Assembly (NCBI RefSeq): GCF_001905655.1
Contig: NZ_JMHT01000008.1
Coordinates: forward strand, 62,001 to 126,000
Origin: Mycobacterium sp. ST-F2
Lineage (GTDB): Bacteria > Actinomycetota > Actinomycetes > Mycobacteriales > Mycobacteriaceae
Direction: 5' to 3'
DNA: 64,000 nt
Notes under the pieces: generated by a model
The model's database searches: none
What the model was told of the DNA's origin: nothing
Seen by the model: only the letters and a program-made list of their open reading frames with translations
Shown here: in pieces, positions 22,817 to 31,605 of the stretch
Position numbering within the stretch: the first letter of the stretch is position 1
Layout: every line of letters begins with the position of its first letter
Position numbers and translations under genes: made by a program

Positions 22817-23521
22817 TCAGGGTGTGGTGATCGCCAGTGACTTGTCGATCGCCGACGTGGCATCCATCAGCGGCCCGATGGTCTCCCGGGTGCCGTTGGC
22901 GTTGATCTGCAGGACGATCACGCCGTCCTTGACCGGGATGGCTGCCGTCTTCTGGGCCATCAGCCGGTCCTTGCCGTCTTGCGTGTACATGCCGCCGACC
23001 TGACATGCCTTGTAGCCGGCGAGCTTGGCGTCGCAGTTGGTGCCGGCGTCCTGCCAATTGTGCAGGTTCTGCAGCTCGCCCGGTGCGTACTGCAGCACCT
23101 CGTCCGCATTGCCGCCAGGCAACTTCGAGATCAGCACAATGATGGTCGGTGGGTCGGCCTTCACCGCCGGGTCATCGAATTTGCTTGCGCTCCAAGCCCA
23201 TTTCGGGGTCAGCGGGCCGGCGTCCACCCAGCCCTGCGGGAGCGGCATGGTCAGCGTCGGCGCCCCCGGGTCACCGGGATGCAGCTGCTGCTCGGTGATG
23301 TTCTTCTCGTGCAGGTAGTCCCGGATGGTCTTCTTCGGCGCGGCCGGTGCGGCCGGTGCGCCCGGCGCCGAAGACGACGGTGCCGCTGCGGCACTGGTGC
23401 TCGTGGCACTGCTCGACGAGGACGACGAAGGAGCGGGTTTCGAGTCCGAGTTGCACGCACTCGCTCCCAGCGCGGTCACTGTCACGGCCAGCGCAACGCC
23501 GGCAACCCTCATCGGCAACAT
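22817..23521 (-). CDS. LpqN/LpqT-family lipoprotein
   Basis: A 234-aa precursor with a lipoprotein signal (MRVAGVALAVTVTALGASAC, Cys at residue 23), a Ser/Ala/Pro-rich linker (residues 25-62), and an LpqN-type domain (KTIRDYLHEKNITEQQL...TLTMPLPQGWVDAG, ending in NGTRETIGPLMDATSAIDKSL). Family members sit on the outer face of the membrane; LpqN of M. tuberculosis binds envelope proteins. Two Cys in CDAKLAGYKAC may form a disulfide. It is convergent with the aroE-like gene, 3 bp apart. Confidence 0.85.
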   Translation of the reverse strand: MLPMRVAGVALAVTVTALGASACNSDSKPAPSSSSSSSATSTSAAAAPSSSAPGAPAAPAAPKKTIRDYLHEKNITEQQLHPGDPGAPTLTMPLPQGWVDAGPLTPKWAWSASKFDDPAVKADPPTIIVLISKLPGGNADEVLQYAPGELQNLHNWQDAGTNCDAKLAGYKACQVGGMYTQDGKDRLMAQKTAAIPVKDGVIVLQINANGTRETIGPLMDATSAIDKSLAITTP

Positions 23522-23670
23522 TTCCGTCTCCTGTCGTTCGGTTGCAGACTACGGGGCGGACGCGGCCGGAGAGGCAAGCTTTCGCGCTATGCCACCCCGA
23601 GCAAAACACGCTTCGGCGTGGCGGCGGGCATTGTCGGGGGTCGGCGCGTCTGCCGTGCTATCAACAGCAA

Positions 23671-24336
23671 ATGCGCGCAGTGGCGTGGTCGGTGGCGGTT
23701 CTGCTGTGCGCTGCGTGCGGTTCGCCGGCCGCGCCCGAGCGGCCTGCCACGACGACCGCCGCGAAAGCCACCGATCCGGCCGCGATCGGCCGGATGCGCC
23801 GACAACTGCCCAAGGAGCTGCAGGGCTATGAATTCGGGGCATTGCCCACGCCGGCCGCGCCGACGACCCTCTGGGGCATGTCATCCGGATCGACGGCGGA
23901 CCCGCCGGACTGCGGCGCGCTGGTGGCCGCGCCCGCTGACGGCGCCCGTGGCTGGTCGGCGTCAGGGCCGGGCGGCATCGTGTACGCGACCGCGGCGCCG
24001 GCGGCGCCCGCGCTCGCCGGCGGTTGCGATACCTGGACGCTCAGCACCGCCAGGGCCCGGGCGGCCGTCGACCGCACCGATGCGCCTCAGATCGCCGGCG
24101 CCCGGACGCTGGGGATGACGGCTCACATCACCACCAGCGTCGAGAACGGCGCGCAAACCCATACGCAGGCAACGACTCTGATCGCGTATGTCGATGCACT
24201 GGCGGTTTCGGTGACCATGGTGACCGACCCGGGGGCCGTCGTGCCGCCGCTACCGGCGGATCTCCCGGCGACGTTGTTGGACGCGGCCGTGCGGTCGGTG
24301 CGGGGCATCCCGGCGACAGACGGGTCGGCCCGGTAG
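23671..24336 (+). CDS. Putative lipoprotein, first of a tandem paralogous pair
   Basis: A 221-aa precursor from ATG 23671 (MRAVAWSVAVLLCAACGSP), with a lipobox giving lipidation at CAAC. The longer upstream frame is not gene-like. The remainder has PPDC, a second Cys (GGCDTW), AGARTLGMTAH and a final LIAYVDALAVSVTMV strand. These line up with PPDC, DAC, DGVKTLGTH and LYNYVAGFGRFLVIV of the next gene, so the two are duplicates. The domain resembles mycobacterial DUF5642-type lipoproteins; no function is known. Confidence 0.75.
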   Translation: MRAVAWSVAVLLCAACGSPAAPERPATTTAAKATDPAAIGRMRRQLPKELQGYEFGALPTPAAPTTLWGMSSGSTADPPDCGALVAAPADGARGWSASGPGGIVYATAAPAAPALAGGCDTWTLSTARARAAVDRTDAPQIAGARTLGMTAHITTSVENGAQTHTQATTLIAYVDALAVSVTMVTDPGAVVPPLPADLPATLLDAAVRSVRGIPATDGSAR

Positions 24337-24346
24337 ATTCGCCACA

Positions 24347-25009
24347 ATGCGCAGAACGGTGATCGCAGTGGTCTCCGCCGGTCTGGTGGCGGCATGCACG
24401 TCCCACGCCCAGGTGGTCGCGGACCCGGACATCACGAAAATCCTTGATCTGAAGGGCACTTTCGGGCCGGACTACCAGGTCAAGACGGTGGCGCCGACGG
24501 GCATCGACCCGCGCGCGTTCGCCCCGCAGACGCTGCCCCCGGGCCTGAAATTCGAGCCGCCGGACTGCGCGAAGTTCGCCTCGGGCACGGCCGTCGCGCC
24601 CGGCGCCAAGGGCAACATGACCGCCGTCACGGCCGAAGGGCAGGGCAACCGGTTCGTCATCCTGGCGGTGGAGACGTCCGAACCGATCGCTCCGGCCGAC
24701 CCGGGCGATGCCTGCAAGAAGGTCGCCTTCTCTGGTACGGGTGTGCGCGGGTTGGTCGAGGAGGTGCCGGCCCCGGCCATCGACGGGGTGAAGACCCTGG
24801 GCACCCACCGTTTCATCGAGACAGTGGCGGGTGGCAAGCCCGCCACCGGCCAGCTCTACAACTACGTCGCCGGTTTCGGCAGGTTCCTCGTGATCGTGAC
24901 CGCCAATTCTCTCGTCGAGCCGAACAAGCCTGTCGCGCCGGTGAATACACAGAAGGCGACGGAGCTGCTGACCAAGTCGGTCGCGACAGTACGCGGCACC
25001 GCCCAGTGA
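24347..25009 (+). CDS. Putative lipoprotein, second of the pair
   Basis: A 220-aa precursor, 10 bp after the previous gene. The lipobox is GLVAAC near residue 16. The fold landmarks are shared with its neighbour (EPPDCAKF, GDACKKVAF, DGVKTLGTHRF). It is surface-anchored and of unknown function. It ends 1 bp before a 19-bp perfect hairpin that separates it from the convergent alkB gene. It is probably co-transcribed with the first paralogue. Confidence 0.8.
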   Translation: MRRTVIAVVSAGLVAACTSHAQVVADPDITKILDLKGTFGPDYQVKTVAPTGIDPRAFAPQTLPPGLKFEPPDCAKFASGTAVAPGAKGNMTAVTAEGQGNRFVILAVETSEPIAPADPGDACKKVAFSGTGVRGLVEEVPAPAIDGVKTLGTHRFIETVAGGKPATGQLYNYVAGFGRFLVIVTANSLVEPNKPVAPVNTQKATELLTKSVATVRGTAQ

Positions 25010-25010
25010 C

Positions 25011-25053
25011 TTGTGCACGATTTTCCGCGGGTGGCGCGGAAAATCGTGCACAA
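25011..25053. terminator. 19-bp perfect hairpin between convergent genes
   Basis: TTGTGCACGATTTTCCGCG (25011-25029) pairs exactly with CGCGGAAAATCGTGCACAA (25035-25053) around a 5-nt loop GGTGG. It lies between the lipoprotein stop (25009) and the alkB stop (25062) and can end transcription both ways. The stem is unusually long and mixed in base composition. Confidence 0.8.
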
Positions 25054-25061
25054 ATCACGGG

Positions 25062-25673
25062 TTAGCGCACGTCGCGCGGCCGGAACTGGATGCTGATGCG
25101 CGGTCCGGTGGGGCGGGCGGTCTTGGGCACCGCGTGCTCCCAGGTGCGCTGGCAGGAACCGCCCATCACCAGCAGGTCGCCGTGGACTTGGGGCAGCCGG
25201 ACGCTGGTGCGCCTGCCGTCGGCGCCCGCAGTGCGTGGACGCAGGGCGAAAACCCTTGTCGCCCCGAGGCTCAGCACTGCGACCATGGTGTCCTCGGTGC
25301 TGCTGCGGCCGATGGTGTCGCCGTGCCACGCCACGCTGTCGGAGCCGTCGCGGTAGAGGCACAGGCCCACGCTGGTGAACGGCTCGCCCAGTTCATGGGC
25401 GTAGGCGTCGTTGAGTCGGACCCGCAGCCGCGCCAGACCGGGATGCGGTGCGCGTTCCCGCGCCAGGTCGTGGAAGCTGACCAGGCGCGGGACATCGAGC
25501 ACCTTGTCGTACATCTGGCGCTGCTCGGCACGCCACGGAATCGCGGTCAGCAGCTCGTCGAAAAGGCTGTCGGCGCCCGTCAGCCAGCCGGCCCGGACGT
25601 CGACCCAGGCGCCGTCGTCGAGCCACCGCCGTTCGGCATGGTCGAACAGCGACCCCTGAACCGCCAAGGACAC
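25062..25673 (-). CDS. alkB: AlkB-type 2-oxoglutarate/Fe(II) DNA dealkylase
   Basis: A 203-aa protein (Rv1000c type). Iron ligands are His and Asp in WHGD and His in WEHAVPK, and the 2-oxoglutarate Arg is in GPRISIQFR. The nucleotide-recognition lid (PRLVSFHDLARERAPHPGLARL) is present. It removes methyl groups from damaged bases (1-meA, 3-meC) by oxidation. The position before pmt matches the M. tuberculosis order. Confidence 0.88.
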   Translation of the reverse strand: MSLAVQGSLFDHAERRWLDDGAWVDVRAGWLTGADSLFDELLTAIPWRAEQRQMYDKVLDVPRLVSFHDLARERAPHPGLARLRVRLNDAYAHELGEPFTSVGLCLYRDGSDSVAWHGDTIGRSSTEDTMVAVLSLGATRVFALRPRTAGADGRRTSVRLPQVHGDLLVMGGSCQRTWEHAVPKTARPTGPRISIQFRPRDVR

Positions 25674-25774
25674 CCGACGATCTTATCGCACAGGCGTTCG
25701 ATCTGCCGGAACCTGTCCGTTGACTCCGCGCGGGCGGCCTTCGCCACGCGCACTCTTGCGCTGTAGACGCAGGC

Positions 25775-27313
25775 TCAACGCCAGGAGGGCAGGACGATCT
25801 CCATGTTCCAAGTGTTGGGCGAGATCGGCAGCCCGGTGAGAATCGGGTACATCCACGCGAAGTTGGTGATCACCAGCGCAACGTAGAAACACACGACGAG
25901 CAGACCGAGCGTTCGTCGTTCCGGTTCCGTCGACCTGGGATACAGGATGTCGCCGAGGATCAGCGTGATCAGGATGATGAGGAACGGCGCCATGGGCGTC
26001 GCGTAGAAGAAGTACATCTGCCGGTCGATGTCGGCGAACCACGGCAGGTACCCCGCGGCGTAGCCGGTGAGCGCGGCGGCGTAGCGCCAGTCGCGTTTGA
26101 TGAACGTCCGCCACACGGCCCAGGCCAGCACCGGCACCGCGATGAACCACATGGCCGGTGTACCCGCGAGCATCACGGCTTTCACGCACGACTGTGCGCC
26201 GCAGCCCGGCACGTTGTTGTTGTCGATGGCGTACAGGACGGGCCGCAGCGACATGGGCCACGTCCACGGCTTCGACTCCCACGGATGGTGATTGCCCGCG
26301 GCGTTGGTCAGCCCGGAGTGGAACCTGTAGACGTCGTGCGTGTAGTACCAGAGTGAACGCAGCGCGGAGAAGGCGCCGTCGCCGATGTTCCGGCCTTCCA
26401 TGTGCCGGTCGATCGCGGTCTCGGACGCGAACCATGGCGCGTACGACGCCAGATAGACACCGACCGGGATGAGCGTCAGCGCCCACATCCCCGGCAGGAC
26501 GTCGCGGCGCAACGTGCCCAGCCAGGGCCGCCGCACTCGGTACGCGCGCCGGGCTGCGACGTCGAAGGCAACGGTGAGCAGGCCGAAGAACACCATGTAA
26601 TAGAGGCCCGACCACTTCACCGCCAGCGCAAGCCCCAGCAGCACGCCGGCACCGAAGCGCCACCACCGCACGCCGAGGCGCGGGCCCCACACCGTGTCGG
26701 CGATGCGACCTTCGGTCATCGCGACGTGCATGCGGGCGCGCACCTGGTCGCGGTCGACGATGAGCGCGCCGAACGCCGCCACGATGAACACCGTCTGGTA
26801 GACGTCCAGCAGCGCCGTGCGCGCCGAGACGAAGCTGACGCCGTCGGCGATGATCAGCAGCCCGGCGATGCCGCCCAACAGTGTCGAGCGCGTCATGCGC
26901 CGCACGATCCGCGCCACCAACAGCACCAGGATGACGCCGCACACCGCGCCGGAGAACCGCCAGCCGACGCCGTTGTAGCCGAAGATCCACTCGCCGATGG
27001 CCATCAGTTGTTTGGCGACCGGGGGATGCACCACCAGGCCGTAGCCGGGGTTGTCCTCGACGCCGTTGTTGTGCAGCACCTGCCAGGCCTGCGGCGCGTA
27101 GTGCTTCTCGTCGAAGATCGGCGTGCCGGCATCGGTCGGGGAGCCCAGGTTCAGGAACCGGGTGATGACGGCCAGCGCGGTGATCACCGCGGTCATGGTC
27201 CAGCCGCGCAGCCGATCGGTCGGGCCGAAATCGGCGGCAGGCGTCAGCGGCGCCGGACTGATCACGGGGACCTCGCGCTCGGCGTCGGAGGCGTCGAGAG
27301 CGGGGGCGGTCAC
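25775..27313 (-). CDS. pmt: Protein O-mannosyltransferase
   Basis: 512 aa from GTG 27313 (TAPALDASDAER), set by TACGAT 7 nt upstream, a leaderless arrangement. The GT39 Asp-Glu pair is in IFDEKHYAPQAW on the first outer loop. About 11 TM segments follow (for example VWALVVLLT-like stretches and GDILYPRST near the end). It transfers mannose from polyprenyl-phosphate mannose to Ser/Thr of Sec-exported proteins at the membrane. It is homologous to Rv1002c. It is divergent from rsmI, with the two starts 24 bp apart and overlapping -10 boxes. Confidence 0.92.
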   Translation of the reverse strand: MTAPALDASDAEREVPVISPAPLTPAADFGPTDRLRGWTMTAVITALAVITRFLNLGSPTDAGTPIFDEKHYAPQAWQVLHNNGVEDNPGYGLVVHPPVAKQLMAIGEWIFGYNGVGWRFSGAVCGVILVLLVARIVRRMTRSTLLGGIAGLLIIADGVSFVSARTALLDVYQTVFIVAAFGALIVDRDQVRARMHVAMTEGRIADTVWGPRLGVRWWRFGAGVLLGLALAVKWSGLYYMVFFGLLTVAFDVAARRAYRVRRPWLGTLRRDVLPGMWALTLIPVGVYLASYAPWFASETAIDRHMEGRNIGDGAFSALRSLWYYTHDVYRFHSGLTNAAGNHHPWESKPWTWPMSLRPVLYAIDNNNVPGCGAQSCVKAVMLAGTPAMWFIAVPVLAWAVWRTFIKRDWRYAAALTGYAAGYLPWFADIDRQMYFFYATPMAPFLIILITLILGDILYPRSTEPERRTLGLLVVCFYVALVITNFAWMYPILTGLPISPNTWNMEIVLPSWR

Positions 27314-27320
27314 GTCAGCG

Positions 27321-27330
27321 ATCGTAGGCT
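27321..27330. promoter_or_regulatory. Bidirectional symmetric promoter core of pmt/rsmI
   Basis: ATCGTAGGCT holds TACGAT on the minus strand (27321-27326) and TAGGCT on the plus strand (27325-27330), sharing the central TA. Each hexamer ends 6-7 nt before its start codon (GTG 27313 minus, GTG 27337 plus), so both genes are leaderless and cannot be opened at the same moment. Confidence 0.6.
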
Positions 27331-27336
27331 GTCCCG

Positions 27337-28191
27337 GTGACATCAGTTTCTGGTCCGCCTGCTGACGCTGGTCGGCTGCTGCTCGCGGCCACTCCGCTGG
27401 GCCGGCCCGGCGACGCGTCGGCCCGCCTGATCGAGGCGCTCGGCAGTGCCGATGTGATCGCCGCCGAGGACACCCGACGGGTGCGGGCACTGGCCGCGTT
27501 GCTGGACGTCCGGCCCGTTGGGCGCATCGTCAGTTTCTTCGACCAGAACGAGGCGTCCCGGGTGGCCGGGCTGGTCGAGTCCGTCGCCGCGGGGGAGACG
27601 GTGCTGGTGGTCAGCGACGCCGGCATGCCGCTGATCAGCGACCCGGGATACCGGTTGGTGGCGGCGTGCGCCGAAGCCGGCCTGGTGGTCAGCTGCCTGC
27701 CGGGCCCGTCGGCGGTGACGACGGCGCTGGCGGTGTCCGGGTTGGCGTCGGACCGGTTCTGCTTCGAAGGCTTCGCGCCGCGCAAGGGCCGGCGGGCCTG
27801 GCTGGCCGGGTTCGCGACGGAGCGACGGACGTGTGTGTTCTTCGAGTCACCGCGCCGGCTGGCCGAGTGCTTGGCCGACGCGGTGTCCGCGCTGGGACCG
27901 GACCGGCGCGCTGTGGTGTGTCGTGAGCTGACCAAGACCCATGAGGAGATTCGTCGGGGCACGCTCGCGGAATTGGCCGAGTGGGCTGCCGAAGGCGTGC
28001 TCGGCGAGATCACCGTGGTGCTGGCCGGTGCGACACCGGTGGCGGACATCGACGCGTTGGTTGCACTCGTTCAGGAATTGGTCGACGACGGCGCCCGCGT
28101 CAAAGACGCCTGCGCCCAGGTGATCGCCGACAACCCCGGCGCGCCGTCCCGGCGCGAGCTCTACCACGCGGTCCTCAAATCCCGCGACTGA
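27337..28191 (+). CDS. rsmI: 16S rRNA (cytidine1402-2'-O)-methyltransferase
   Basis: 284 aa from leaderless GTG 27337. Motifs are RLLLAATPLGRPGDASARLIEAL, IAAEDTRRVRAL, VVSDAGMPLISDPGYRLV (SAM-binding), CLPGPSAVTTALAVSGL and FEGFAPRKGRRAWL, all standard for RsmI. It methylates C1402 in the ribosomal P site. It is homologous to Rv1003. The 3' end overlaps the convergent pabB gene by 17 bp. Confidence 0.93.
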   Translation: MTSVSGPPADAGRLLLAATPLGRPGDASARLIEALGSADVIAAEDTRRVRALAALLDVRPVGRIVSFFDQNEASRVAGLVESVAAGETVLVVSDAGMPLISDPGYRLVAACAEAGLVVSCLPGPSAVTTALAVSGLASDRFCFEGFAPRKGRRAWLAGFATERRTCVFFESPRRLAECLADAVSALGPDRRAVVCRELTKTHEEIRRGTLAELAEWAAEGVLGEITVVLAGATPVADIDALVALVQELVDDGARVKDACAQVIADNPGAPSRRELYHAVLKSRD

Positions 28192-29404
28192 CAGTTTTTC
28201 CCCCGGCTCGTGAGTGCGAGAGGCCAACGGTCGGGGCGGCCTTGTGGAGGCACTCTTCCCACTCGCGGTCGGGGTCGGAGTCGGCGGTGATGCCGCCGCC
28301 CACCCCGAGCACCGCGGCGCCGTCGGCGTCGAATTCGACGGTGCGGATCGCGACGTTCAGTTCGGTACCGGCCGCGGGCGAAGCCAAGCCGACAGTGCCA
28401 CAATAGATTCCGCGGTCGTATGGTTCCCACTCGGAGAGCAGTTCGCGGGCGCGGCACTTCGGCGTGCCGGTCACCGACGCCGGCGGGAAGGTGGCATCCA
28501 GGACTGCCGTCATCGGCGTGTCGGTAGGAACCTGCGCCGACACCGTCGACACCAGGTGCCAGACGCCCGGGGCGGGTTCGACGGCCAGGAGTTGCGGCAC
28601 CCGGACCGAGCCGACGTTCGCGACGCGGCTCAGATCATTGCGGACCAGGTCGACGATCATGATGTTCTCCGCGACATCCTTGACCGACGAGGCCAACTCC
28701 GACGGCGGATGGTCAAGGGGGAGAGTGCCTTTGATGGGGCTTGAGGTGACGATCTCGCCGCGGCGGCTCAGGAAGAGTTCGGGGGACAGGGACGCCACCG
28801 CACCCCAGGAGCCCGCGACGAACGCGGCCCGGGCCGGCGCGGTCCGCGCCACCGCGTCGACGAAAAAGTCAACGGGCGCACCGGATATCCGTCCGGTGAA
28901 GCGGGTGCAGACGCAGGCCTGGTACACCTCGCCGGCGGCGATCGCCTCCAGACAGGACAGCACCCCGGCGCGGTGGCTGGAGCGGTCGGGCGCACACCAG
29001 TCGATGGCATACGGCGCGGGTGCGGCCGGTTCCAGCTCGGCCAGCCAGCCGGGAAGTGGTGCCCCGGAAAGGCTTTCGTACCACCATGCGCCGGCCGCGT
29101 CCTGTCGGAGCACGCAGTCCGACCAGCCCCCCGCCGCCGCCGGGATCCGGTTGCCCCCGTCCGGGTACGACAGGTATCCGAACCAGCCGCCGCCGATCAC
29201 TTCGTCGGCACCCGGCGACACGTCGAAAACATCGGAGGCGGCGACGGGTTCGATGGCGACGCTCGGCGCGATGACGGCCGTCGACCCGAACCAGTCGCCC
29301 AGCAGCGCGGCCGGCGGTGGCAGGCCGCGGCCGGCGGCGGCGTCGGCGACAGCCTTCAAGACTCCCGGGGCGTCGCCCAGGTCGGCCAACCGCTCGACTC
29401 GCAC
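28175..29404 (-). CDS. pabB: Aminodeoxychorismate synthase component I
   Basis: 409 aa from GTG 29404 (VRVERLADLGDA), with GTGGGG just upstream and 13 bp from the sigma-factor stop. Chorismate-binding motifs are SSPIKGTLPLD, ENIMIVDLVRNDLSRVANVGSV, FPPASVTGTPK and YDRGIYCGTVG. The Lys of PIKGT is the PabB-type nucleophile that forms the covalent intermediate. It converts chorismate to 4-amino-4-deoxychorismate for folate. It is homologous to Rv1005c. Confidence 0.9.
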   Translation of the reverse strand: MRVERLADLGDAPGVLKAVADAAAGRGLPPPAALLGDWFGSTAVIAPSVAIEPVAASDVFDVSPGADEVIGGGWFGYLSYPDGGNRIPAAAGGWSDCVLRQDAAGAWWYESLSGAPLPGWLAELEPAAPAPYAIDWCAPDRSSHRAGVLSCLEAIAAGEVYQACVCTRFTGRISGAPVDFFVDAVARTAPARAAFVAGSWGAVASLSPELFLSRRGEIVTSSPIKGTLPLDHPPSELASSVKDVAENIMIVDLVRNDLSRVANVGSVRVPQLLAVEPAPGVWHLVSTVSAQVPTDTPMTAVLDATFPPASVTGTPKCRARELLSEWEPYDRGIYCGTVGLASPAAGTELNVAIRTVEFDADGAAVLGVGGGITADSDPDREWEECLHKAAPTVGLSHSRAGGKTVSRGI

Positions 29405-29417
29405 GCCCCACAGCTTG

Positions 29418-30335
29418 TCAGACGGTCCGCCGGATCTCCCGCTCGACCAGCACTCCACCGAGCTTCTCGGGGTTGCGCACGGCGTAGAAGTGGCTGATCT
29501 TGCCGTCCTCGATCTCGATCAGGATGACGCCCTCGAGCTTCTCGCCGAGGTAGAGCACCAGTGCCGGGGCGCTGTTGTACGTCGCGAGGTCGATCCGGGC
29601 CTCGGGGTAGCCCGCCGCGCCGCGCATGAGCCCGAGCAGCAGTCGCCCGACCCGGTCCGGCCCGTACACCGGCCGCCGGGCCGCACTGACCTTGCCGTCG
29701 CTGTCCGCGGTCCAGGTGACATTCGGCGCCAGCAGCGTCATCAAGCCGTCCAGATCACCGGTCGCGGCCGCCGTCAGGAACTGCGTCGTCACCTCGGCGG
29801 ACTTTTCGGTGTCGGGTGTGAACCGCTTGCGCCGGGCCTGCACATGTTCGCGGGCGCGGTGTGCGACCTGCCGCACTGCCGCGGTGGATTTGCCTACGGC
29901 CCCGGCGATTTCGTCGTAGTCGAACCCGAAGACCTCGCGCAGCACGAACACCGCGCGTTCGTCGGGGCCCAACGTTTCCAGGACGACGAGCATCGCCATC
30001 GAAACCGATTCGGCGAGAACGACATCCGATGAGGCGTCGCGCTCGTCGAGCAGCAGCGGCTCGGGCAGCCACGGGCCGACGTACTCCTCCCGGCGCCGCG
30101 CGCCGGCCCGCAACGCGTTCAGCGCCTGCCGGGTGACCAACTGCGCCAGGTACGACTTGGTGTCCCGCACGGTGTCGAGGTCCACCTCGGCCCACCGCAG
30201 ATAGCTGTCCTGCAATACGTCGTCGGATTCCGTTGCGGAGCCCAGGATTTCGTAGGCGATGGTGAAGAGCAACGGCCGCAGGTGGGTGAACCGCTCGGCG
30301 TGTTCACCCCCTGCTGCCCCGGTCACACCGGTCAT
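29418..30335 (-). CDS. ECF41-type sigma factor (SigJ-like)
   Basis: 305 aa from ATG 30335, which overlaps the oxidoreductase stop (ATGA). Sigma region 2 (RPLLFTIAYEILGSATESDDVLQDSYLRW) and region 4 (YDEIAGAVGKSTAAVRQVAHRARE) are joined by WLPEP. A SnoaL-like C-terminal domain ends with NPEKL, the ECF41 NPDKL-type motif. In ECF41 proteins this extension, rather than an anti-sigma factor, controls activity. They usually pair with a gene for a carboxymuconolactone decarboxylase, oxidoreductase or epimerase and drive that promoter; here the partner is the FAD oxidoreductase upstream. Confidence 0.9.
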   Translation of the reverse strand: MTGVTGAAGGEHAERFTHLRPLLFTIAYEILGSATESDDVLQDSYLRWAEVDLDTVRDTKSYLAQLVTRQALNALRAGARRREEYVGPWLPEPLLLDERDASSDVVLAESVSMAMLVVLETLGPDERAVFVLREVFGFDYDEIAGAVGKSTAAVRQVAHRAREHVQARRKRFTPDTEKSAEVTTQFLTAAATGDLDGLMTLLAPNVTWTADSDGKVSAARRPVYGPDRVGRLLLGLMRGAAGYPEARIDLATYNSAPALVLYLGEKLEGVILIEIEDGKISHFYAVRNPEKLGGVLVEREIRRTV

Positions 30336-31501
30336 ACGGCCACTGCCTCCGCCAGTTGTTCGGCGCGCTTGCCGCCCGTCATCACGAAGATCGCGCTGGG
30401 CTTCCGTGCCGCGCGCCGGATGCCCCACAGCGTGCCCTTGCAGATCGCTTCCTTCAGCTTTGCCGCGGTGCGCCCGCCGAGGTAGAAGTTCACCGACGAA
30501 TCGTCCTTGCGGGCGAACTGCACGGTTGCCGTGTGGCGGCCCAGGCTGATGCACGACCCGGCGAACACGGGGTCCAGCGTGGCGGGCTCGGTGCCGGCGA
30601 TGCGGCTCAGCACGGTGCCCACGGCGGTCACGGTGAGGGGGCTCGAGGCTTGGCAGCTCATCCGCAGCGGCTGCCCCGACGGCGCCGCGGCGTCGCCGGT
30701 CGCGACGATGCGCGGGTCGTCGATGCTGGTCAGGGTCTCGTCGGTCAGCAGGCGGCCCAGCGCGTCGGTGCGCAGCCCGCTGGCGGCCGCCAGGCCCGGG
30801 GTGCCGAAGCCCGCGGTCCACACCGTCACGGCGCTGCTGATGAAGCGCCCGTCGGCCAGCGTCACCCGATTGGCGGTGACGGAGCTGACGTCACCTTCGA
30901 CGACCGTCACGCCCAGTTTGGCCAGGGCCTTCGCGACCGACCGGCGGCCCGGAGCGCTGAGCGACGGCCCCAGCTTGTCGCCGACCAGCACGACGTTGCG
31001 ACCGGCCTCGGCGAACTCGGAAGCGGCCTCGATGCCGGTCAGGCCGGCGCCGACGACCACCATCTGCGCGGAGAGTGGCACGTCCTGCAGGCGGGCTGCC
31101 AGCCGCTCGGCCTGCTCGAATTCGGCCAGGGGATAGGCGAATTCAGCGGCACCGGGCACCGACGCCGGGACGGTTCCGGTGCTGCCGACGGCGTAGATCA
31201 AGTAGTCGTAGTCCAAGGTGTCGCCCGACGCCAGCTCGACGGTGCGGCCCGCGGCGTCGATGCGGGTGGCGGTGTCGACCACCAGGCGCACGTCGTCACC
31301 GAGCAGCGTGTCATAGCCGACGGTGGCGTTGTAGTTCCCGGCAGCGTGCTGGTGCAGGCGGATGCGCTCGACGAACTTGGGCCGCGGGTTCACCAGGGTG
31401 ACGGCCACATCGTCGCGCATCCGGACGCGATTGGCCGCCAGAGCGCCGGCGTAGCCGCCGCCGATGACGACGACGCGGTGGGGCTTCTGGTTTCCGGTCA
31501 T
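30332..31501 (-). CDS. FAD/NAD(P)H-dependent oxidoreductase, NDH-2-like, partner of the ECF41 sigma
   Basis: About 389 aa from ATG 31501 (GTG 31504 is also possible) with GAAGGAG upstream. FAD motif GGGYAGALAANRV is N-terminal, the second Rossmann VVGAGLTGIEAASEFAE is near residue 150, and the FAD-closing ATGDAAA is near residue 270. The C-terminal region lacks the long membrane helices of respiratory NDH-2, so it is probably soluble or peripheral. The substrate is unknown. It leads an operon with the sigma gene, under an ECF41-type promoter. Confidence 0.88.
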   Translation of the reverse strand: MTGNQKPHRVVVIGGGYAGALAANRVRMRDDVAVTLVNPRPKFVERIRLHQHAAGNYNATVGYDTLLGDDVRLVVDTATRIDAAGRTVELASGDTLDYDYLIYAVGSTGTVPASVPGAAEFAYPLAEFEQAERLAARLQDVPLSAQMVVVGAGLTGIEAASEFAEAGRNVVLVGDKLGPSLSAPGRRSVAKALAKLGVTVVEGDVSSVTANRVTLADGRFISSAVTVWTAGFGTPGLAAASGLRTDALGRLLTDETLTSIDDPRIVATGDAAAPSGQPLRMSCQASSPLTVTAVGTVLSRIAGTEPATLDPVFAGSCISLGRHTATVQFARKDDSSVNFYLGGRTAAKLKEAICKGTLWGIRRAARKPSAIFVMTGGKRAEQLAEAVAV

Positions 31502-31535
31502 CACTGCATCTCCTTCGGGTTGGTTATGCCCTCAA

Positions 31536-31562
31536 GACACCGGCGGAGCCGAAAGTGTGACA
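31536..31562 (-). promoter_or_regulatory. ECF41-type promoter of the oxidoreductase-sigma operon
   Basis: On the minus strand TGTCACA (31556-31562), a 16-bp spacer, and TGTC (31536-31539). The published ECF41 consensus is TGTCACA-N16-CGTC, so only one base of the -10 differs. It lies 34 bp upstream of the oxidoreductase ATG. Confidence 0.75.
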
Positions 31563-31605
31563 ACCGTACCTGCGGATGTGGCCCAGATCACTCGACTCGG
31601 CGTGC

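Noticed and set aside
29418..30821. 467-aa version of the ECF41 sigma factor
   Set aside because: The extra N-terminal part is antisense-like Arg/His-rich sequence over the oxidoreductase gene; ATG 30335 with the ATGA overlap is the natural start.
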